This document shows positions 32,845-42,538 of a DNA stretch of 64,000 nucleotides, one piece after another. The translations under genes were made by a program, and so were the position numbers. The notes under the pieces are model-generated. The model did no database searches, had not been told where the DNA came from, and saw only the letters and a list, made by a program, of their open reading frames with translations. Each line of letters begins with the position of its first letter. The stretch's first letter is position 1. The stretch comes from Bdellovibrio bacteriovorus HD100 (lineage in GTDB: Bacteria > Bdellovibrionota > Bdellovibrionia > Bdellovibrionales > Bdellovibrionaceae), in assembly GCF_000196175.1 (NCBI RefSeq), contig NC_005363.1, positions 1,550,001 to 1,614,000 of the forward strand. Direction: 5' to 3'.

Positions 32845-34011
32845 TTACATTTGGATATTTGTTAGAACCGCTTCCGGGACAGTGATGGATTTTGCAAAAG
32901 CACGGAAGTAATCGTCATACATGTGGTAGTGGCCTTCATCACCTTTGTGGGTGCCCCAGCTGTTGCGAATCTTCCATTTGACCACGCGGCCGGTGCGGGG
33001 ATCCAGTTCGTAGCCCACGATCTGCACAGCATGGCCGCCGCGGTTGGTGTCAAAGGCCTCGCGCATCTGGCGAGTGGCGGGGCGGGCATAAGCCGGTATG
33101 TGGAAGGCCCGAATGGACATGATTCCGGTGGCCGCATCCACGTACTCGGCGTGATGGTCGTAGGAAAGGTACACGGATTGGCCGTTATCCAAAAGCTCCC
33201 GTGCGGTGCTTTCAACCAGGTCGACAGAGGTGGTCAGCTTGTCGCCTTGTTTGGTGCTGGTGAACTCGGTGGCGGCCTTGCGGTTGTTGTTGATCACCAT
33301 CTGCAGCATCGGACCTTCAAAGGATTCGAAGTAGGCTTTGGCAAATTCTTTCGGTGTCCAGGTTTTTCCCTGGAATTCAAACTGTGCCGGCATTTCTCCC
33401 ACCATCTGGCGGAAAAGATCTTTGATTTGATTTCGGCCTTGTTCAAGAAGGGCCTCGCGGGCCGGGCCTTCCTGTATTTTGTCAGCCTGCCACTGGGTGC
33501 GCACCAGAATGTTTTCAAGGAACTCTGACATTTTCTTTGCCTGCGGATTCAGCATAAAATCGGATTTCGGTTTCCAGGCGCCTTCTGGCAAAAGACCGTA
33601 TTCCAAAATGCTTTCCCGTGAAAACAGCGGTCCCGCTCCCAGTTTGATATCGACTTCTTTGGATGGCTTTTCCAGGCGCTGCAGACTGCGCTCCAGCCAG
33701 TGGCGGGCGCTGAGGTATTCGTTTGAAAGTGTCAGTGTTTGTCCGGTTTTTTGTTCATAGTTTCGCTCCAGGTGTGACATCCACGAGTGCAGGTGGCAGG
33801 TCCCCAGATTGCATTGATTTTTGATCGGAGTGTTTTGTTTCAGTTCCACCGTGTAGCGGGTGTGGTGTTTGAACTCTGTGCGAAGACTTCCCCAGATGAT
33901 CTCTTTGGGTGCCTGTATTTGGAAGACCTCGGCGCACAAAGGGGCACCGCCAGCCTGAAAAGGCAGGCTCCACAAACTGAAAACAAATAGCAACGGGAAG
34001 AGAAGCTTCAT
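32845..34011 (-). CDS. Exported C1-family cysteine peptidase (bleomycin-hydrolase-like)
   Basis: A 388-residue protein with a signal peptide (MKLLFPLLFVFSLWSLPFQA). Oxyanion Gln and catalytic Cys lie in IKNQCNLGTCHLHS (Q66, C72), the catalytic His in GGHAVQIVGYE, and the Asn in WKIRNSWG, followed by DEGHYHMYDDYF; the order and the late NSWG...DEG motif are of papain type and resemble the bleomycin hydrolase/PepC branch. The usual CWxFA after the nucleophile is CHLHS here, and about 150 residues are inserted before the His. Starting at ATG 34011 gives the signal peptide; a TTG at 34035 adds eight residues. A secreted peptidase fits a predator digesting prey protein, but that is inference. Confidence 0.8.
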   Translation of the reverse strand: MKLLFPLLFVFSLWSLPFQAGGAPLCAEVFQIQAPKEIIWGSLRTEFKHHTRYTVELKQNTPIKNQCNLGTCHLHSWMSHLERNYEQKTGQTLTLSNEYLSARHWLERSLQRLEKPSKEVDIKLGAGPLFSRESILEYGLLPEGAWKPKSDFMLNPQAKKMSEFLENILVRTQWQADKIQEGPAREALLEQGRNQIKDLFRQMVGEMPAQFEFQGKTWTPKEFAKAYFESFEGPMLQMVINNNRKAATEFTSTKQGDKLTTSVDLVESTARELLDNGQSVYLSYDHHAEYVDAATGIMSIRAFHIPAYARPATRQMREAFDTNRGGHAVQIVGYELDPRTGRVVKWKIRNSWGTHKGDEGHYHMYDDYFRAFAKSITVPEAVLTNIQM

Positions 34012-34038
34012 GCCGCTTAAGAGTGCAAGCGGCAAGCC

Positions 34039-34069
34039 AAAAAAAAGGCGTCTCAGAGTGAGACGCCTT
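34039..34069 (-). terminator. Terminator of the gene at 34095
   Basis: On the minus strand AAGGCGTCTCA, loop CTC, TGAGACGCCTT, then a run of six more Ts. A perfect 11-bp stem. Confidence 0.92.
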
Positions 34070-34094
34070 GGGAATTCAAAGCCAATTGAAAGTT

Positions 34095-34613
34095 CTAGTG
34101 GCGGATCATTTCCGGGGCCGTTTCGTTGGCCAGGTCATTCAGACAATCCACGAAGAACTTGCACACGATGAACAGGTGAACCTGCTCATTGGCTTCCAAA
34201 GCCGGCTCCAGTTCCGGAGACATGAACAGCTCTTCGATGATGTAGTTCAGAATTTCTGGCTGACCGGCTTGAGCGGCTTTGTCCTGAAGGTCCGCGATCA
34301 TGTCGTCGTTGATCTGCAGATATTTTTCAAACTCAGCTTCGTTCTTTTCAAAGCGCTCAATCACTTCATCTTCGTTCATGGCGCGCAGATTTTGATACTG
34401 CTCTTCAAAAGAACGGTTCAGAATCAACGCCATCATGAAGCCCAGATCCTGAGCGCCTTCGCTCATGTCTTCAATGAACTCCATAAAGAAGCCGGCAAGA
34501 TCCGGCTGAACTTCAAAAAGGTGCTGGGACGCCTTTTCCAGGTCGCTTTCTTCCGTGATGCTGCAGATTTTATCGATAGAATTTTGCACTGTTTGGAACG
34601 GAATTTTTTGCAT
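34095..34613 (-). CDS. Hypothetical acidic helical protein
   Basis: A 172-residue cytosolic, acidic and almost entirely helical protein (for example DEVIERFEKNEAEFEKYLQI and HLFIVCKFFVDCLNDLANE). No signal peptide, catalytic motif or known family is apparent. ATG at 34613 follows GAGG with six bases of spacing; an upstream open stretch from 34646 is ignored. It is monocistronic, ended by a strong terminator, and divergent from the cis/trans isomerase gene. Confidence 0.7.
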   Translation of the reverse strand: MQKIPFQTVQNSIDKICSITEESDLEKASQHLFEVQPDLAGFFMEFIEDMSEGAQDLGFMMALILNRSFEEQYQNLRAMNEDEVIERFEKNEAEFEKYLQINDDMIADLQDKAAQAGQPEILNYIIEELFMSPELEPALEANEQVHLFIVCKFFVDCLNDLANETAPEMIRH

Positions 34614-34689
34614 AAGCGACCTCGTCTTTATCTTTCCTTTAAGCAAGAAAGAGTTTTATATTTGCAGAATACACAGGGAGTCCCATTTT

Positions 34690-37089
34690 ATGCAATTCAT
34701 TCTGATGCTGGTAGTTTGTTTTTCGGCGGCAGCGGGCAGTGCCTCGGCCCCCGCCGGCAGTGCTGGAGTGCCGGCAGGCACGCAAGCTGAAGCTCCGGCT
34801 CTGCCGGGCAGAGCGCAGGCGCCATCTGGCGCCGTAGCTGAAGCAACTCTTTATTCCCGCAAAATCCAACCGCTTTTTGACAATCGCTGTCTGGCCTGCC
34901 ACAGCTGTTTTAATGCTCCCTGCCAGCTGAATCTGCAGAATTTTGAGGGTTTTCAGAGGGGTGCGAACAAATTAAACGTCTATGATGGCACTCGCTTAAA
35001 AAGTGTTGAGCCCTCACGTCTTTGGATTGATGCCCATGCAGACGAGTGGCGAAAACGTGGTTTCTATGAGGTCAGCACCAGTAAAGATCCTGACCAAAAC
35101 CTGTTTTTCCAGATCACACAGCTACGCGCCACAGCGAAAGATGCCGTGATCACCAAGCAGGTCGCGGATACTCACGTCTGCGCGCAGACGATGACGGACT
35201 ATCAGCTTTTGGCCAAAAACTCCCCGGAACTGGGCATGCCCTACGGATTTCCGGCCCTGAGCCCGTCAGAGCTGGCAACCCTGAAGGACTGGGTGAAAGC
35301 CGGCAGTCCCGGTCCGGATGCAGAAGAGTTCAAGCGCCAGAATACTCCCTCTGTCGAATTGCAGACTCAGGTGCACGAATGGGAAGAGTTCCTGAACCAG
35401 GAAAGTCTTCGTCACCAGTTGGTCAGCCGCTATCTTTACGAGCATCTTTTCCTGGCGCATATTTATTTCCCGGAAAAGCCGGAAGAATTTTTCCGTCTGG
35501 TGCGCTCAAAGCAGTCCTGCGCCCAGGGTATTCAAGAGATCGCCACTCGTCGTCCCAATGACAACCCGGGAATGAAAAAGTTCTGGTACTGTCTTAAGAA
35601 GTTCCCCGGCACGGTGGTGAAAAAGACCCACATCCCATACCAATGGAGTCCGGCAAAGATGGCCCGCTATAAAGAGCTTTTCCTGGCCGAGGGCTGGAAA
35701 GTTTCAGCGCTGCCAAGTTATGAGTCGGGTGTGGCTGAAAATCCATTTGTGGCGTTCAAAGACATTCCGGTGAAGGCCCGCTATCAGTTTCTGCTCGACG
35801 ATGCCCAGTACCAGGTGAGCACCTTTATTAAAGGTCCGGTGTGTAACGGGAGCATGGCGGTGAACTCCATTCAGGAGCAGTTCTATGTGTTCTTCCTGAA
35901 TCCGTCTTCAGACAACATGGTGCTGTCGCAAAAGTACGCCGACAAGGCCGCCGGGCTTTTGATGATGCCGGGGGTTTGGGGCAGTGATGTTGATATTAAA
36001 GAAACGCCGCTGTTTTATAAAAAACTGGTCGATCACCGGGAAAACTATCGCAAGCTTCGCATCGAAGAACTCGCGAAGCTTCGTCCTGAAGGTTACACCC
36101 TGAAAGACGTCTGGGATGGCGGGGGCTTTAACCCCAATGCCACTCTGACCGTGCTTCGCCATGATGACAATGCCGTGGTGATGAAAGGCGCTGTGGGGGA
36201 TTTGTCGAAGACCGTCTTCATGCTGGATTACCCGCTGTTTGAACGCCTGGTCTACAACCTGGTGGTGAACTTTGATGTCTTTGGCAATGTGTCTCATCAA
36301 CTGCTGACTCGGGTGTACATGGACATGATCCGCATGGAGGCTGAAGAGCTGTTCCTGACCTTCCTGCCATCGGAAGAGCGTCTGAGCTATCGCCGGTCCT
36401 GGTATCGTGGTTTGTTGACCCAGGCTAAAATGTCCTATGTTTACCCCACAGTGGGTTCCGCAGTTCCCACCGGGATTAAATTCAACGAGGACAACAACAC
36501 CAAAAAGCAGTTTGTGCAGAAGGTGTTGTTCTTCCATCAGAACGAAACCGTGCGTGGTGGCTGGGACCTTATCAACTGGAAGAGTCTGGAAATCCCGGAC
36601 AGCATGCAGGGGCAGTGGAAAGTGAAGGGACTGGATAAAGAACTTCGCAAGATCGCGGCAGTGAAAGCCGAAGCGGCCACACCGTTTTCCCGGTTCTTCC
36701 CGGACCTGGCACTGCTCAATATCAAAACACCCAAGGGGCTGAAGATCTACTCGCTCATTCACAATAAAGAGCACGAAAATATTTCCTGGATCCTGGGGGA
36801 GTCGCTGCGCATGGACCCTGAAAGCGACACTCTGACCGTGCGTGAAGGGGTGTGGGGTTCTTATCCGAATATGATCTTTAATGTGAAAGAAAATGAGCTG
36901 GCGGCGTTTGTGACCCAGGTGCGCGCAATGAAATCCGCGGCAGACTATCAGAATCTGGTCACTCGCTACGGCCTTCGCCGCAGCAATGCCAAGTTCTGGT
37001 CTTTCTATGATGACATGCACGTCGCGATGAGAAAATCAGACCCGGTGAGTTTCGGATACCTGGATCTGACCCGTTATGAATTAAAATAG
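34690..37089 (+). CDS. cti: Fatty acid cis/trans isomerase
   Basis: Cti converts cis- to trans-unsaturated fatty acids in membrane phospholipids, a fast way of stiffening membranes under solvent or heat stress. The 799-residue protein has a signal peptide followed by an Ala/Gly/Pro-rich linker and the heme c site CLACH (C67, C70, H71) within RCLACHSCFNAPCQLNL, typical of this periplasmic cytochrome-type enzyme. The length agrees with Pseudomonas Cti. ATG at 34690 gives the signal peptide; an open frame from 34555 runs back over the divergent neighbour and is not used. It overlaps the convergent phosphatase gene by 16 nt. Confidence 0.9.
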   Translation: MQFILMLVVCFSAAAGSASAPAGSAGVPAGTQAEAPALPGRAQAPSGAVAEATLYSRKIQPLFDNRCLACHSCFNAPCQLNLQNFEGFQRGANKLNVYDGTRLKSVEPSRLWIDAHADEWRKRGFYEVSTSKDPDQNLFFQITQLRATAKDAVITKQVADTHVCAQTMTDYQLLAKNSPELGMPYGFPALSPSELATLKDWVKAGSPGPDAEEFKRQNTPSVELQTQVHEWEEFLNQESLRHQLVSRYLYEHLFLAHIYFPEKPEEFFRLVRSKQSCAQGIQEIATRRPNDNPGMKKFWYCLKKFPGTVVKKTHIPYQWSPAKMARYKELFLAEGWKVSALPSYESGVAENPFVAFKDIPVKARYQFLLDDAQYQVSTFIKGPVCNGSMAVNSIQEQFYVFFLNPSSDNMVLSQKYADKAAGLLMMPGVWGSDVDIKETPLFYKKLVDHRENYRKLRIEELAKLRPEGYTLKDVWDGGGFNPNATLTVLRHDDNAVVMKGAVGDLSKTVFMLDYPLFERLVYNLVVNFDVFGNVSHQLLTRVYMDMIRMEAEELFLTFLPSEERLSYRRSWYRGLLTQAKMSYVYPTVGSAVPTGIKFNEDNNTKKQFVQKVLFFHQNETVRGGWDLINWKSLEIPDSMQGQWKVKGLDKELRKIAAVKAEAATPFSRFFPDLALLNIKTPKGLKIYSLIHNKEHENISWILGESLRMDPESDTLTVREGVWGSYPNMIFNVKENELAAFVTQVRAMKSAADYQNLVTRYGLRRSNAKFWSFYDDMHVAMRKSDPVSFGYLDLTRYELK

Positions 37090-37667
37090 AATTTTTTCAG
37101 TTCGCAGTCCCACTCCACCGTGTAAACCACGCAGTTCGGAGTGGGCAGGCTTTCGGTGATGTCCGGTCGCAACGAATGCAGGAACCGGCGCATCGCCAGT
37201 CCATGGGTGCAAAGGCCGATTCTGTCAAAGTCATGTTCTTCGCACAAGGCGGCTAAAGCCGTGGAAAAGCGCTCTACGGTGGCCCAGGTGTTTTCGGCTT
37301 CCGGGAATGCGAAATCAAAATGTTTGCGGTCCACGGAGACCCATTTTTCCCAGGCTTGCGGCCCGTATTCCTTAGCCACGGCTTCGCGGGTCATGCCTTC
37401 AATTTTCCCCATATTGACTTCACGAAAGCCCGGCTGCAGCAGCAGTGGTTTTGCCAGATGGTGATTGGCAATGTCGGCTGTTTGCTGGGCACGCTGCAAG
37501 TCACTGCTGACAAAGAATTCAACCGGATTGTCGCGGAAGAACAATTGCAGACTCAGGGCCTGCTGGCGGCCCTCTTCGTTCAAAGGAATGTCTGTGTGTC
37601 CCTGCAAGCGAAGCTGCAAGTTCCAGTCGGTGAGTCCGTGGCGGAAAAGATGGATGGTTTTTCGCAT
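37074..37667 (-). CDS. Histidine phosphatase family protein (phosphoglycerate mutase-like)
   Basis: A 197-residue member of the histidine phosphatase superfamily. LFRHGLTDWN carries the catalytic RHG (residues 9-11), SSDLQRAQQTA the second Arg, FREVNMGKIEGM the conserved Glu region and LCTHGLAMR the second His. It resembles GpmB/CobC-type phosphatases rather than true glycolytic mutases. The substrate is unknown. Its end overlaps cti by 16 nt tail to tail, and its start lies close to the divergent EI24 gene. Confidence 0.88.
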   Translation of the reverse strand: MRKTIHLFRHGLTDWNLQLRLQGHTDIPLNEEGRQQALSLQLFFRDNPVEFFVSSDLQRAQQTADIANHHLAKPLLLQPGFREVNMGKIEGMTREAVAKEYGPQAWEKWVSVDRKHFDFAFPEAENTWATVERFSTALAALCEEHDFDRIGLCTHGLAMRRFLHSLRPDITESLPTPNCVVYTVEWDCELKKFYFNS

Positions 37668-37721
37668 AATGGCTCTATTGAAGCACTTGCCAGTGGCATC
37701 GGAAAGAGAAAAAATCAGGAT

Positions 37722-38438
37722 ATGAAAAACATTTTTCGCTCTCTGAAACAGGCCTTTGAATCTCTTCTGCGACTCAGGATGTTTCTTTTGATTCTGGGAC
37801 CGCCGCTAGCCACGGTGCTGGCGCTGCTTGTGTTGTTCATTGTTTACTGGAGTGCCTGGACTGTGGGGATTGCCGGCGTTATCGGAAATCTTTGGGGCTT
37901 TCAGTGGGTGCAGCAAGCCACCGGTTTGACCGACCTTTCCCTGTGGCTTGCGATGCTGTTTTTGGTGATGGCCTTTATTCCCTTGGCCTATGTGATTTCG
38001 GTGCTGATTGTATCGATTTTTGTGATGCCGGTCGTGCTGAAGTGGGTCGGCGATCAGGATTTCCGCAGTCTTGAAAAGCGCCGGGGAGGCACTCTGGCGG
38101 GAAGTGTCTGGAACACGGTGATGGCCACGCTCTTGTTTGTGGTGGCCTTTATGCTGACATTGCCTCTGTGGCTGATTCCGGGATTTCAGCTGGTGGTGCC
38201 GCTGGTACTGACAGCGTGGCTGAACAAAAAGGTCTTTTTGTACGATGTGCTTCAGGATTATGCCTCCAAAGAAGAGCGCAAAAGCATTGAATCCGAGGAG
38301 TCCGGCTCTCTGTACCTGATGGGGCTTTTATTAGGGCTCCTCTCATATATCCCCCTGGCTTTTTTCTTCGTCCCCATTATATCGGCTTTGAGCTACACCT
38401 ATTACGGCTTAAACGCCCTGGAAGACCGCCGAAAGTGA
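37722..38438 (+). CDS. EI24/CysZ-like integral membrane protein
   Basis: A 238-residue membrane protein with a basic amphipathic N terminus (MKNIFRSLKQAFESLLRLR) and about four to five hydrophobic segments, two of them long enough to hairpin. The pattern and motifs (LPLWLIPGFQLVVPLVLTAWLN, FVPIISALSYTYYGL, split here by my reading of segments) match the EI24 domain family containing CysZ, a sulfate-uptake protein. No sulfur genes are nearby, so the substrate is open. I use ATG at 37722; open frame further upstream is a shadow of the phosphatase gene. Confidence 0.72.
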   Translation: MKNIFRSLKQAFESLLRLRMFLLILGPPLATVLALLVLFIVYWSAWTVGIAGVIGNLWGFQWVQQATGLTDLSLWLAMLFLVMAFIPLAYVISVLIVSIFVMPVVLKWVGDQDFRSLEKRRGGTLAGSVWNTVMATLLFVVAFMLTLPLWLIPGFQLVVPLVLTAWLNKKVFLYDVLQDYASKEERKSIESEESGSLYLMGLLLGLLSYIPLAFFFVPIISALSYTYYGLNALEDRRK

Positions 38439-38492
38439 ATTTTCCTGCCCGGGAAGTGGATTTTGGCCGGCATTTGGTGTATCTCCTAGGGT

Positions 38493-38942
38493 ATGACAAA
38501 GTGCAGCCATGATCGGAAGAACATTGATATCGACTCTCTGAACGAGAGGGTGCGTAAGGCCGGGATGAAACTGACCCAGCAGCGCAGTCAATTGCTGAAG
38601 ATCCTGCTGCATCACCCAGAGCCTATTTCTGCCGATGAGATCTTTAAAAAGATCGACGATAAATCCGACGGCATGGATCTGGTGACCATCTATCGTATTC
38701 TGAAAAAGTTCGAAGAAGGTGGCCTTGTTTCCCGTTTGGAGTTCGGGGACGGTGTTGCGCGTTTTGAGCTGACGCTGGAATCCGGTCACCATCACCATCA
38801 CGTGATCTGCCGCCACTGCCAGCGTGTGGAGCCTTTGCATATCTGCGATCTGGATCAGCACATCAAAATGGTCGAAGCCATGGGATACAAACAAGTGGCC
38901 CATCGCCTGGATTTCTTTGGTGTGTGCTCGCGCTGTCAATAG
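38493..38942 (+). CDS. Fur-family metalloregulator
   Basis: A 149-residue Fur-superfamily repressor: winged helix in residues about 15-85 (KLTQQRSQLLKILL, VTIYRILKKFEEGGLV) and a dimerisation domain with the structural zinc site C106/C109 and C145/C148 (CRHC, CSRC). A run of five histidines at 99-103 stands where the regulatory metal site usually has HHHD. Whether it senses Fe, Zn or peroxide cannot be told from sequence. It is convergent with the histidine kinase and overlaps it by 7 nt. Confidence 0.9.
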   Translation: MTKCSHDRKNIDIDSLNERVRKAGMKLTQQRSQLLKILLHHPEPISADEIFKKIDDKSDGMDLVTIYRILKKFEEGGLVSRLEFGDGVARFELTLESGHHHHHVICRHCQRVEPLHICDLDQHIKMVEAMGYKQVAHRLDFFGVCSRCQ

Positions 38943-40465
38943 CTGAGGGCTTCTTCTTCCTGCCAGCGCGGCAGACGAATCACAAAAGTCGTGTTCGGGG
39001 CCTGGCGGTCCAAAATAAGTTCCCCCTTGTGACTCTTCACAATCCCTGCCGAAATGCTTAAACCCAGGCCGGTGCCTTTGCCGACTTCCTTGGTTGTAAA
39101 GAAGGGCAGCATGATCTGTTCTGCGATGGCTTCCGGAATTCCGTTGCCGGAATCAATCACTCGGATTTCGATGCTGTCGACTTGCTCTGTCACCTTGATG
39201 CGAATCCATTTGTCTTGTAAATCGCTGATGGCATCAAAAGAATTATTCAGCAGATTCAGCAGCACCTGTTCAAGCTGAATCAGGCGGCATTCCACTTCCA
39301 GTTCCGGATCAATTTCACCGACCTCAATTTCCACGCCGTGGTTGTAAAAACGGGTGCGGCAGAACTCCAGGGTTTCTTCGATGATCTGTTTTAAGGGGAC
39401 AACTTCAAACGGATCGTAAGTTCCTTCCCGTGCAAACGAGCGCAGGGACTTGATGATGCGGGCAATTTTGTCAGCGGTGCGGCTGATGCTTTCGGCGGCC
39501 TGTTTGATTTTTGCGGGATCCATTTTGCCGGCATCCACCATTTGCTGCAGCTGAAAGGCGCGGGCCTGGATGACGGTCAGGGGATTGTTGATCTCATGCG
39601 CGATTCCGCCGGACATTTCCCCCAACGCAGCCATCTTGGTCGAAGAGATCAGCTTGGCTCTTGCTTCGGCCATCTCGCGTTCGGTCTGGATTTCTTCCGT
39701 GGAATCCCAGGCCACACCGTACATGCGCGGGGCTCCGGTGTTGCTCATGAACTTGCCATAACATTTGATGTGGTGAATCTGCTGGTTGGAATGAGTCACC
39801 CGGTAAGTGACATAAAAATCCTGGCGGTTGTCGACCGCTTCCTGGATGCGGCGATTGACGTTTTCCATGTCCTCGCGAATGGCGCGCTTCCAGACTTCAT
39901 CCAAAGGGTTCAAGCCCGGCAGCACCGGCACGTCATGCATCTCGTACATTTTCGTGTCCCACTGCAGGCGGTTTCTTTCAATGTCCCACTCCCAGGTGCC
40001 CATATTGGCGGCAGACAGGGACATGTTCATCTTTTCGATGGTCTTTTTTAAAGTCTCTTCATAACTTTTGCGGTCGTCGACATCGGTGGCAATTCCCAAA
40101 ATGGTGGCGACATTGCCGTCGTCGTCGCGGGAAAACGGCGTGATGCGATCGTTGATCCAATGGTACTGGCCGTTGTGATCTTTGAAGCGGTATTCAATGG
40201 AAATAACCTCGCCCTCTTTCAGAGTGCGGGACTTTTCTATGGCGGCGTTTAAGACCGGGATGTCGTCCGGATGCATGGATCTTGCGTAGTACTCAGGTCC
40301 CAGGGCGCGAAGCTCGGCCAGGGTGTAGCCATACAGATCCTTCACCCGGTCGTTGAACCACACCATATTGACCTCGTTCAGGTCGAAAATATAGACGCTG
40401 TTGGGGATCGTCTTATTGATCTTTTCTAGCAGAGTGTTTTGGTCTTTCAGAAGATCTGTAATCAT
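38936..40465 (-). CDS. PAS-domain sensor histidine kinase, soluble
   Basis: A 509-residue cytosolic kinase: PAS 1 at about residues 15-130 with its PAC motif ([14 protein letters not shown]), PAS 2 at 145-262, HisKA dimerisation domain with the phospho-acceptor H290 in [12 protein letters not shown], and HATPase_c with N box [10 protein letters not shown]1 DSGNGIPE and G2 [11 protein letters not shown]. No transmembrane segment, so it senses an internal signal. No response regulator gene is adjacent, making it an orphan kinase. It lies divergently upstream of pstS, but a link to phosphate control is speculative. Confidence 0.92.
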   Translation of the reverse strand: MITDLLKDQNTLLEKINKTIPNSVYIFDLNEVNMVWFNDRVKDLYGYTLAELRALGPEYYARSMHPDDIPVLNAAIEKSRTLKEGEVISIEYRFKDHNGQYHWINDRITPFSRDDDGNVATILGIATDVDDRKSYEETLKKTIEKMNMSLSAANMGTWEWDIERNRLQWDTKMYEMHDVPVLPGLNPLDEVWKRAIREDMENVNRRIQEAVDNRQDFYVTYRVTHSNQQIHHIKCYGKFMSNTGAPRMYGVAWDSTEEIQTEREMAEARAKLISSTKMAALGEMSGGIAHEINNPLTVIQARAFQLQQMVDAGKMDPAKIKQAAESISRTADKIARIIKSLRSFAREGTYDPFEVVPLKQIIEETLEFCRTRFYNHGVEIEVGEIDPELEVECRLIQLEQVLLNLLNNSFDAISDLQDKWIRIKVTEQVDSIEIRVIDSGNGIPEAIAEQIMLPFFTTKEVGKGTGLGLSISAGIVKSHKGELILDRQAPNTTFVIRLPRWQEEEALSY

Positions 40466-40588
40466 AGATTTATTTAGTCTATCCTAGGTTTTGGTAACGC
40501 GAAACGGCTAAAATCATAATAAAACCTTAACAATACAGCGCAATATCATAGTGCTAGAGTTTGTCTCATAAATCCATAGGGAGATTTT

Positions 40589-41590
40589 ATGTTGACCAAC
40601 TTTGTAGTGTCTTTGTCTGTTGTTATGGGCGCGGCTTTGGCGCACGCACAAGCTCCAGTTATCAAAATCGATGGTTCCTCGACTGTGTTCCCAATCACCG
40701 AAGCGATGGCGGAAGAGTTCCAAACTTCCCAGCGTGGTAAAGTGCGTGTGACCGTGGGTATCTCCGGAACAGGCGGGGGCTTCAAAAAGTTCTGCCGTGG
40801 TGAAACAGACGTTCAAAATGCATCCCGTCCAATTCAGGCCTCTGAAATCGAAGCTTGCCGTAAAGCGGGCATCAAGTTCCTGGAATTGCCAGTGGCTTAT
40901 GACGCTACTGCTGTGGTGGTAAATCCTAAGAACACATGGTTGAAGTCCATCACCGTGGCTGACCTTAAAAAAATGTGGGAGCCAGGCGCTCAAGGCAAAA
41001 TCAACACCTGGGCTGACGTGAATCCAGCTTGGCCTAAAGAAAAACTGAAGCTTTACGGTGCAGGTTCAGACTCTGGCACCTTTGACTACTTCACTGAAGC
41101 CGTTGTTGGTAAATCCAAATCCTCTCGCGGTGACTATACAGCTTCTGAAGATGACAACACTTTGGTGACAGGTGTTTCCAATGATCTTTACGCTTTGGGT
41201 TATGTTCCGCTGGCGTACTATGAAGAGAACAAAGGTAAGCTGAAAGTCGTAGCTATCGTGGGTGGCGACAAAGCCCCTAAGAAAAACGAAGCGGTGCTTC
41301 CAGGTCGTGAAACCGTTGAGAACGGTTCTTACTTCCCACTGTCTCGCCCCATCTTTATCTATGTGAGCGAAAAGTCCATGGCGAAGCCGGAAGTAAAGGA
41401 GTTCATCAACTTCTATATCGGCAAGTCCTTTGAAATCGTTCCTCAGGTGAAATACGTTCCACTTCCAGCCAAGGCTTATGACATGGTTAAAGAGAACGTT
41501 AAAAAGAACAAGCTTGGAACCGTCTTTGGCGGCCACTCTGAAGTGGGTTTGAAAATTGAAGAGTTGATGAAACGTGAAGGTTCGTTGTAG
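40589..41590 (+). CDS. pstS: Phosphate ABC transporter, periplasmic binding protein
   Basis: A 333-residue PstS with signal peptide ([20 protein letters not shown]). The phosphate-binding loops are visible: [39 protein letters not shown], and [12 protein letters not shown]. It captures phosphate for the PstCAB channel. AGGGAG lies seven bases before the ATG. It heads the pstSCAB cluster; phoU and a PhoB/PhoR pair are not adjacent. I could not find a convincing Pho box in the 123-nt gap upstream. Confidence 0.95.
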   Translation: MLTNFVVSLSVVMGAALAHAQAPVIKIDGSSTVFPITEAMAEEFQTSQRGKVRVTVGISGTGGGFKKFCRGETDVQNASRPIQASEIEACRKAGIKFLELPVAYDATAVVVNPKNTWLKSITVADLKKMWEPGAQGKINTWADVNPAWPKEKLKLYGAGSDSGTFDYFTEAVVGKSKSSRGDYTASEDDNTLVTGVSNDLYALGYVPLAYYEENKGKLKVVAIVGGDKAPKKNEAVLPGRETVENGSYFPLSRPIFIYVSEKSMAKPEVKEFINFYIGKSFEIVPQVKYVPLPAKAYDMVKENVKKNKLGTVFGGHSEVGLKIEELMKREGSL

Positions 41591-41599
41591 TTTAGCCAC

Positions 41600-42538
41600 G
41601 TGAGTAAAAGCCAACTTAGAAAACTTTCTGAATTCACATCCGCCGACCACCCGGTCCGGCGGATGCGTCGTTTAAGGGAGAGAGCCATCGAAACGGTTCT
41701 GTTCCTGGCGGCAGCTTCCTCGGTTCTGGTCACTATCGGCATTGTCGGTATTTTGGTGACGGAAAGCATGCCGTTCTTTGCGCATGTGTCCCTGAAAGAC
41801 TTTTTAACCGACACGCAGTGGACTCCGCTTTTTGAAAATGCCCGTTATGGCATCTTGCCTCTGCTCAGTGGAACTTTGCTTTCCACCGTGATCGCCTTGT
41901 CGGTGGCGATTCCATTAGGCACAGTGGCAGCCGCTTTCTTAAGTGAGTACGTTCGTCCTTCGGCGCGCGAAATTTTAAAGCCTGTCTTAGAGCTTCTCGC
42001 CGCTGTGCCGACCGTCGTGTACGGTTATTTTGCTTTGTTGTTTGTGACGCCTCTTTTGCAAAAGATCATTCCGAATTTGGGTGGCTTCAATGTCCTGAGT
42101 GCGGGGATTGTGATAGGGGTGATGATCGTCCCTTATGTTTCCAGTCTGAGTGAAGATGCCATGCGCTCGGTGCCTAATCACCTGCGTGAGGCCTCCTTTG
42201 CCGTGGGGGCGTCGCGTATGCAGACGGCCTTCCGGGTGGTGATTCCGGCAGCGTTTTCGGGGATCACTTCTGCCTACATTCTGGGCATTTCCCGTGCTTT
42301 GGGTGAAACCATGGTTGTGGCGATTGCCGCTGGTATGCAGCCGAATCTGACCATCAATCCCACCGAACCTGCGGCGACCATCACGGCCTTTATCGTTCAG
42401 GTCAGCTTGGGCGATTTACCTCACGGTTCGATCGGGTATCAGAGTATCTACGTGGCGGGCTTGAGCCTTTTGGTGCTGACCTTGTGTTTCAATATCGTGG
42501 GCCTGTGGCTGCGCAAAAAGTTCCAGGAGAAAGAGTAA
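41600..42538 (+). CDS. pstC: Phosphate ABC transporter permease PstC
   Basis: A 312-residue inner-membrane permease with six predicted transmembrane helices after a basic cytoplasmic N terminus. The EAA-type coupling loop REASFAVGASRMQTAFRVV and the LGISRALGETMVVAIAAG motif are characteristic. The start codon is GTG at 41600, nine nt after pstS. It is followed directly, without spacer, by pstA. Together with PstA it forms the phosphate channel driven by PstB. Confidence 0.94.
   Translation: MSKSQLRKLSEFTSADHPVRRMRRLRERAIETVLFLAAASSVLVTIGIVGILVTESMPFFAHVSLKDFLTDTQWTPLFENARYGILPLLSGTLLSTVIALSVAIPLGTVAAAFLSEYVRPSAREILKPVLELLAAVPTVVYGYFALLFVTPLLQKIIPNLGGFNVLSAGIVIGVMIVPYVSSLSEDAMRSVPNHLREASFAVGASRMQTAFRVVIPAAFSGITSAYILGISRALGETMVVAIAAGMQPNLTINPTEPAATITAFIVQVSLGDLPHGSIGYQSIYVAGLSLLVLTLCFNIVGLWLRKKFQEKE

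Noticed and set aside
34555-34689. 45-codon upstream extension of cti
   Set aside because: It overlaps the divergent gene's 5' end, and the ATG at 34690 gives a proper signal peptide.
37320-37721. Long upstream extension of the EI24/CysZ-like frame
   Set aside because: It is antisense shadow of the histidine phosphatase gene; the membrane protein starts at MKNIFRSL.
40521-40550. Possible Pho box upstream of pstS (TTAACAATACAG)
   Set aside because: Only one half resembles known Pho-box repeats, and no second repeat stands at 11-bp spacing.
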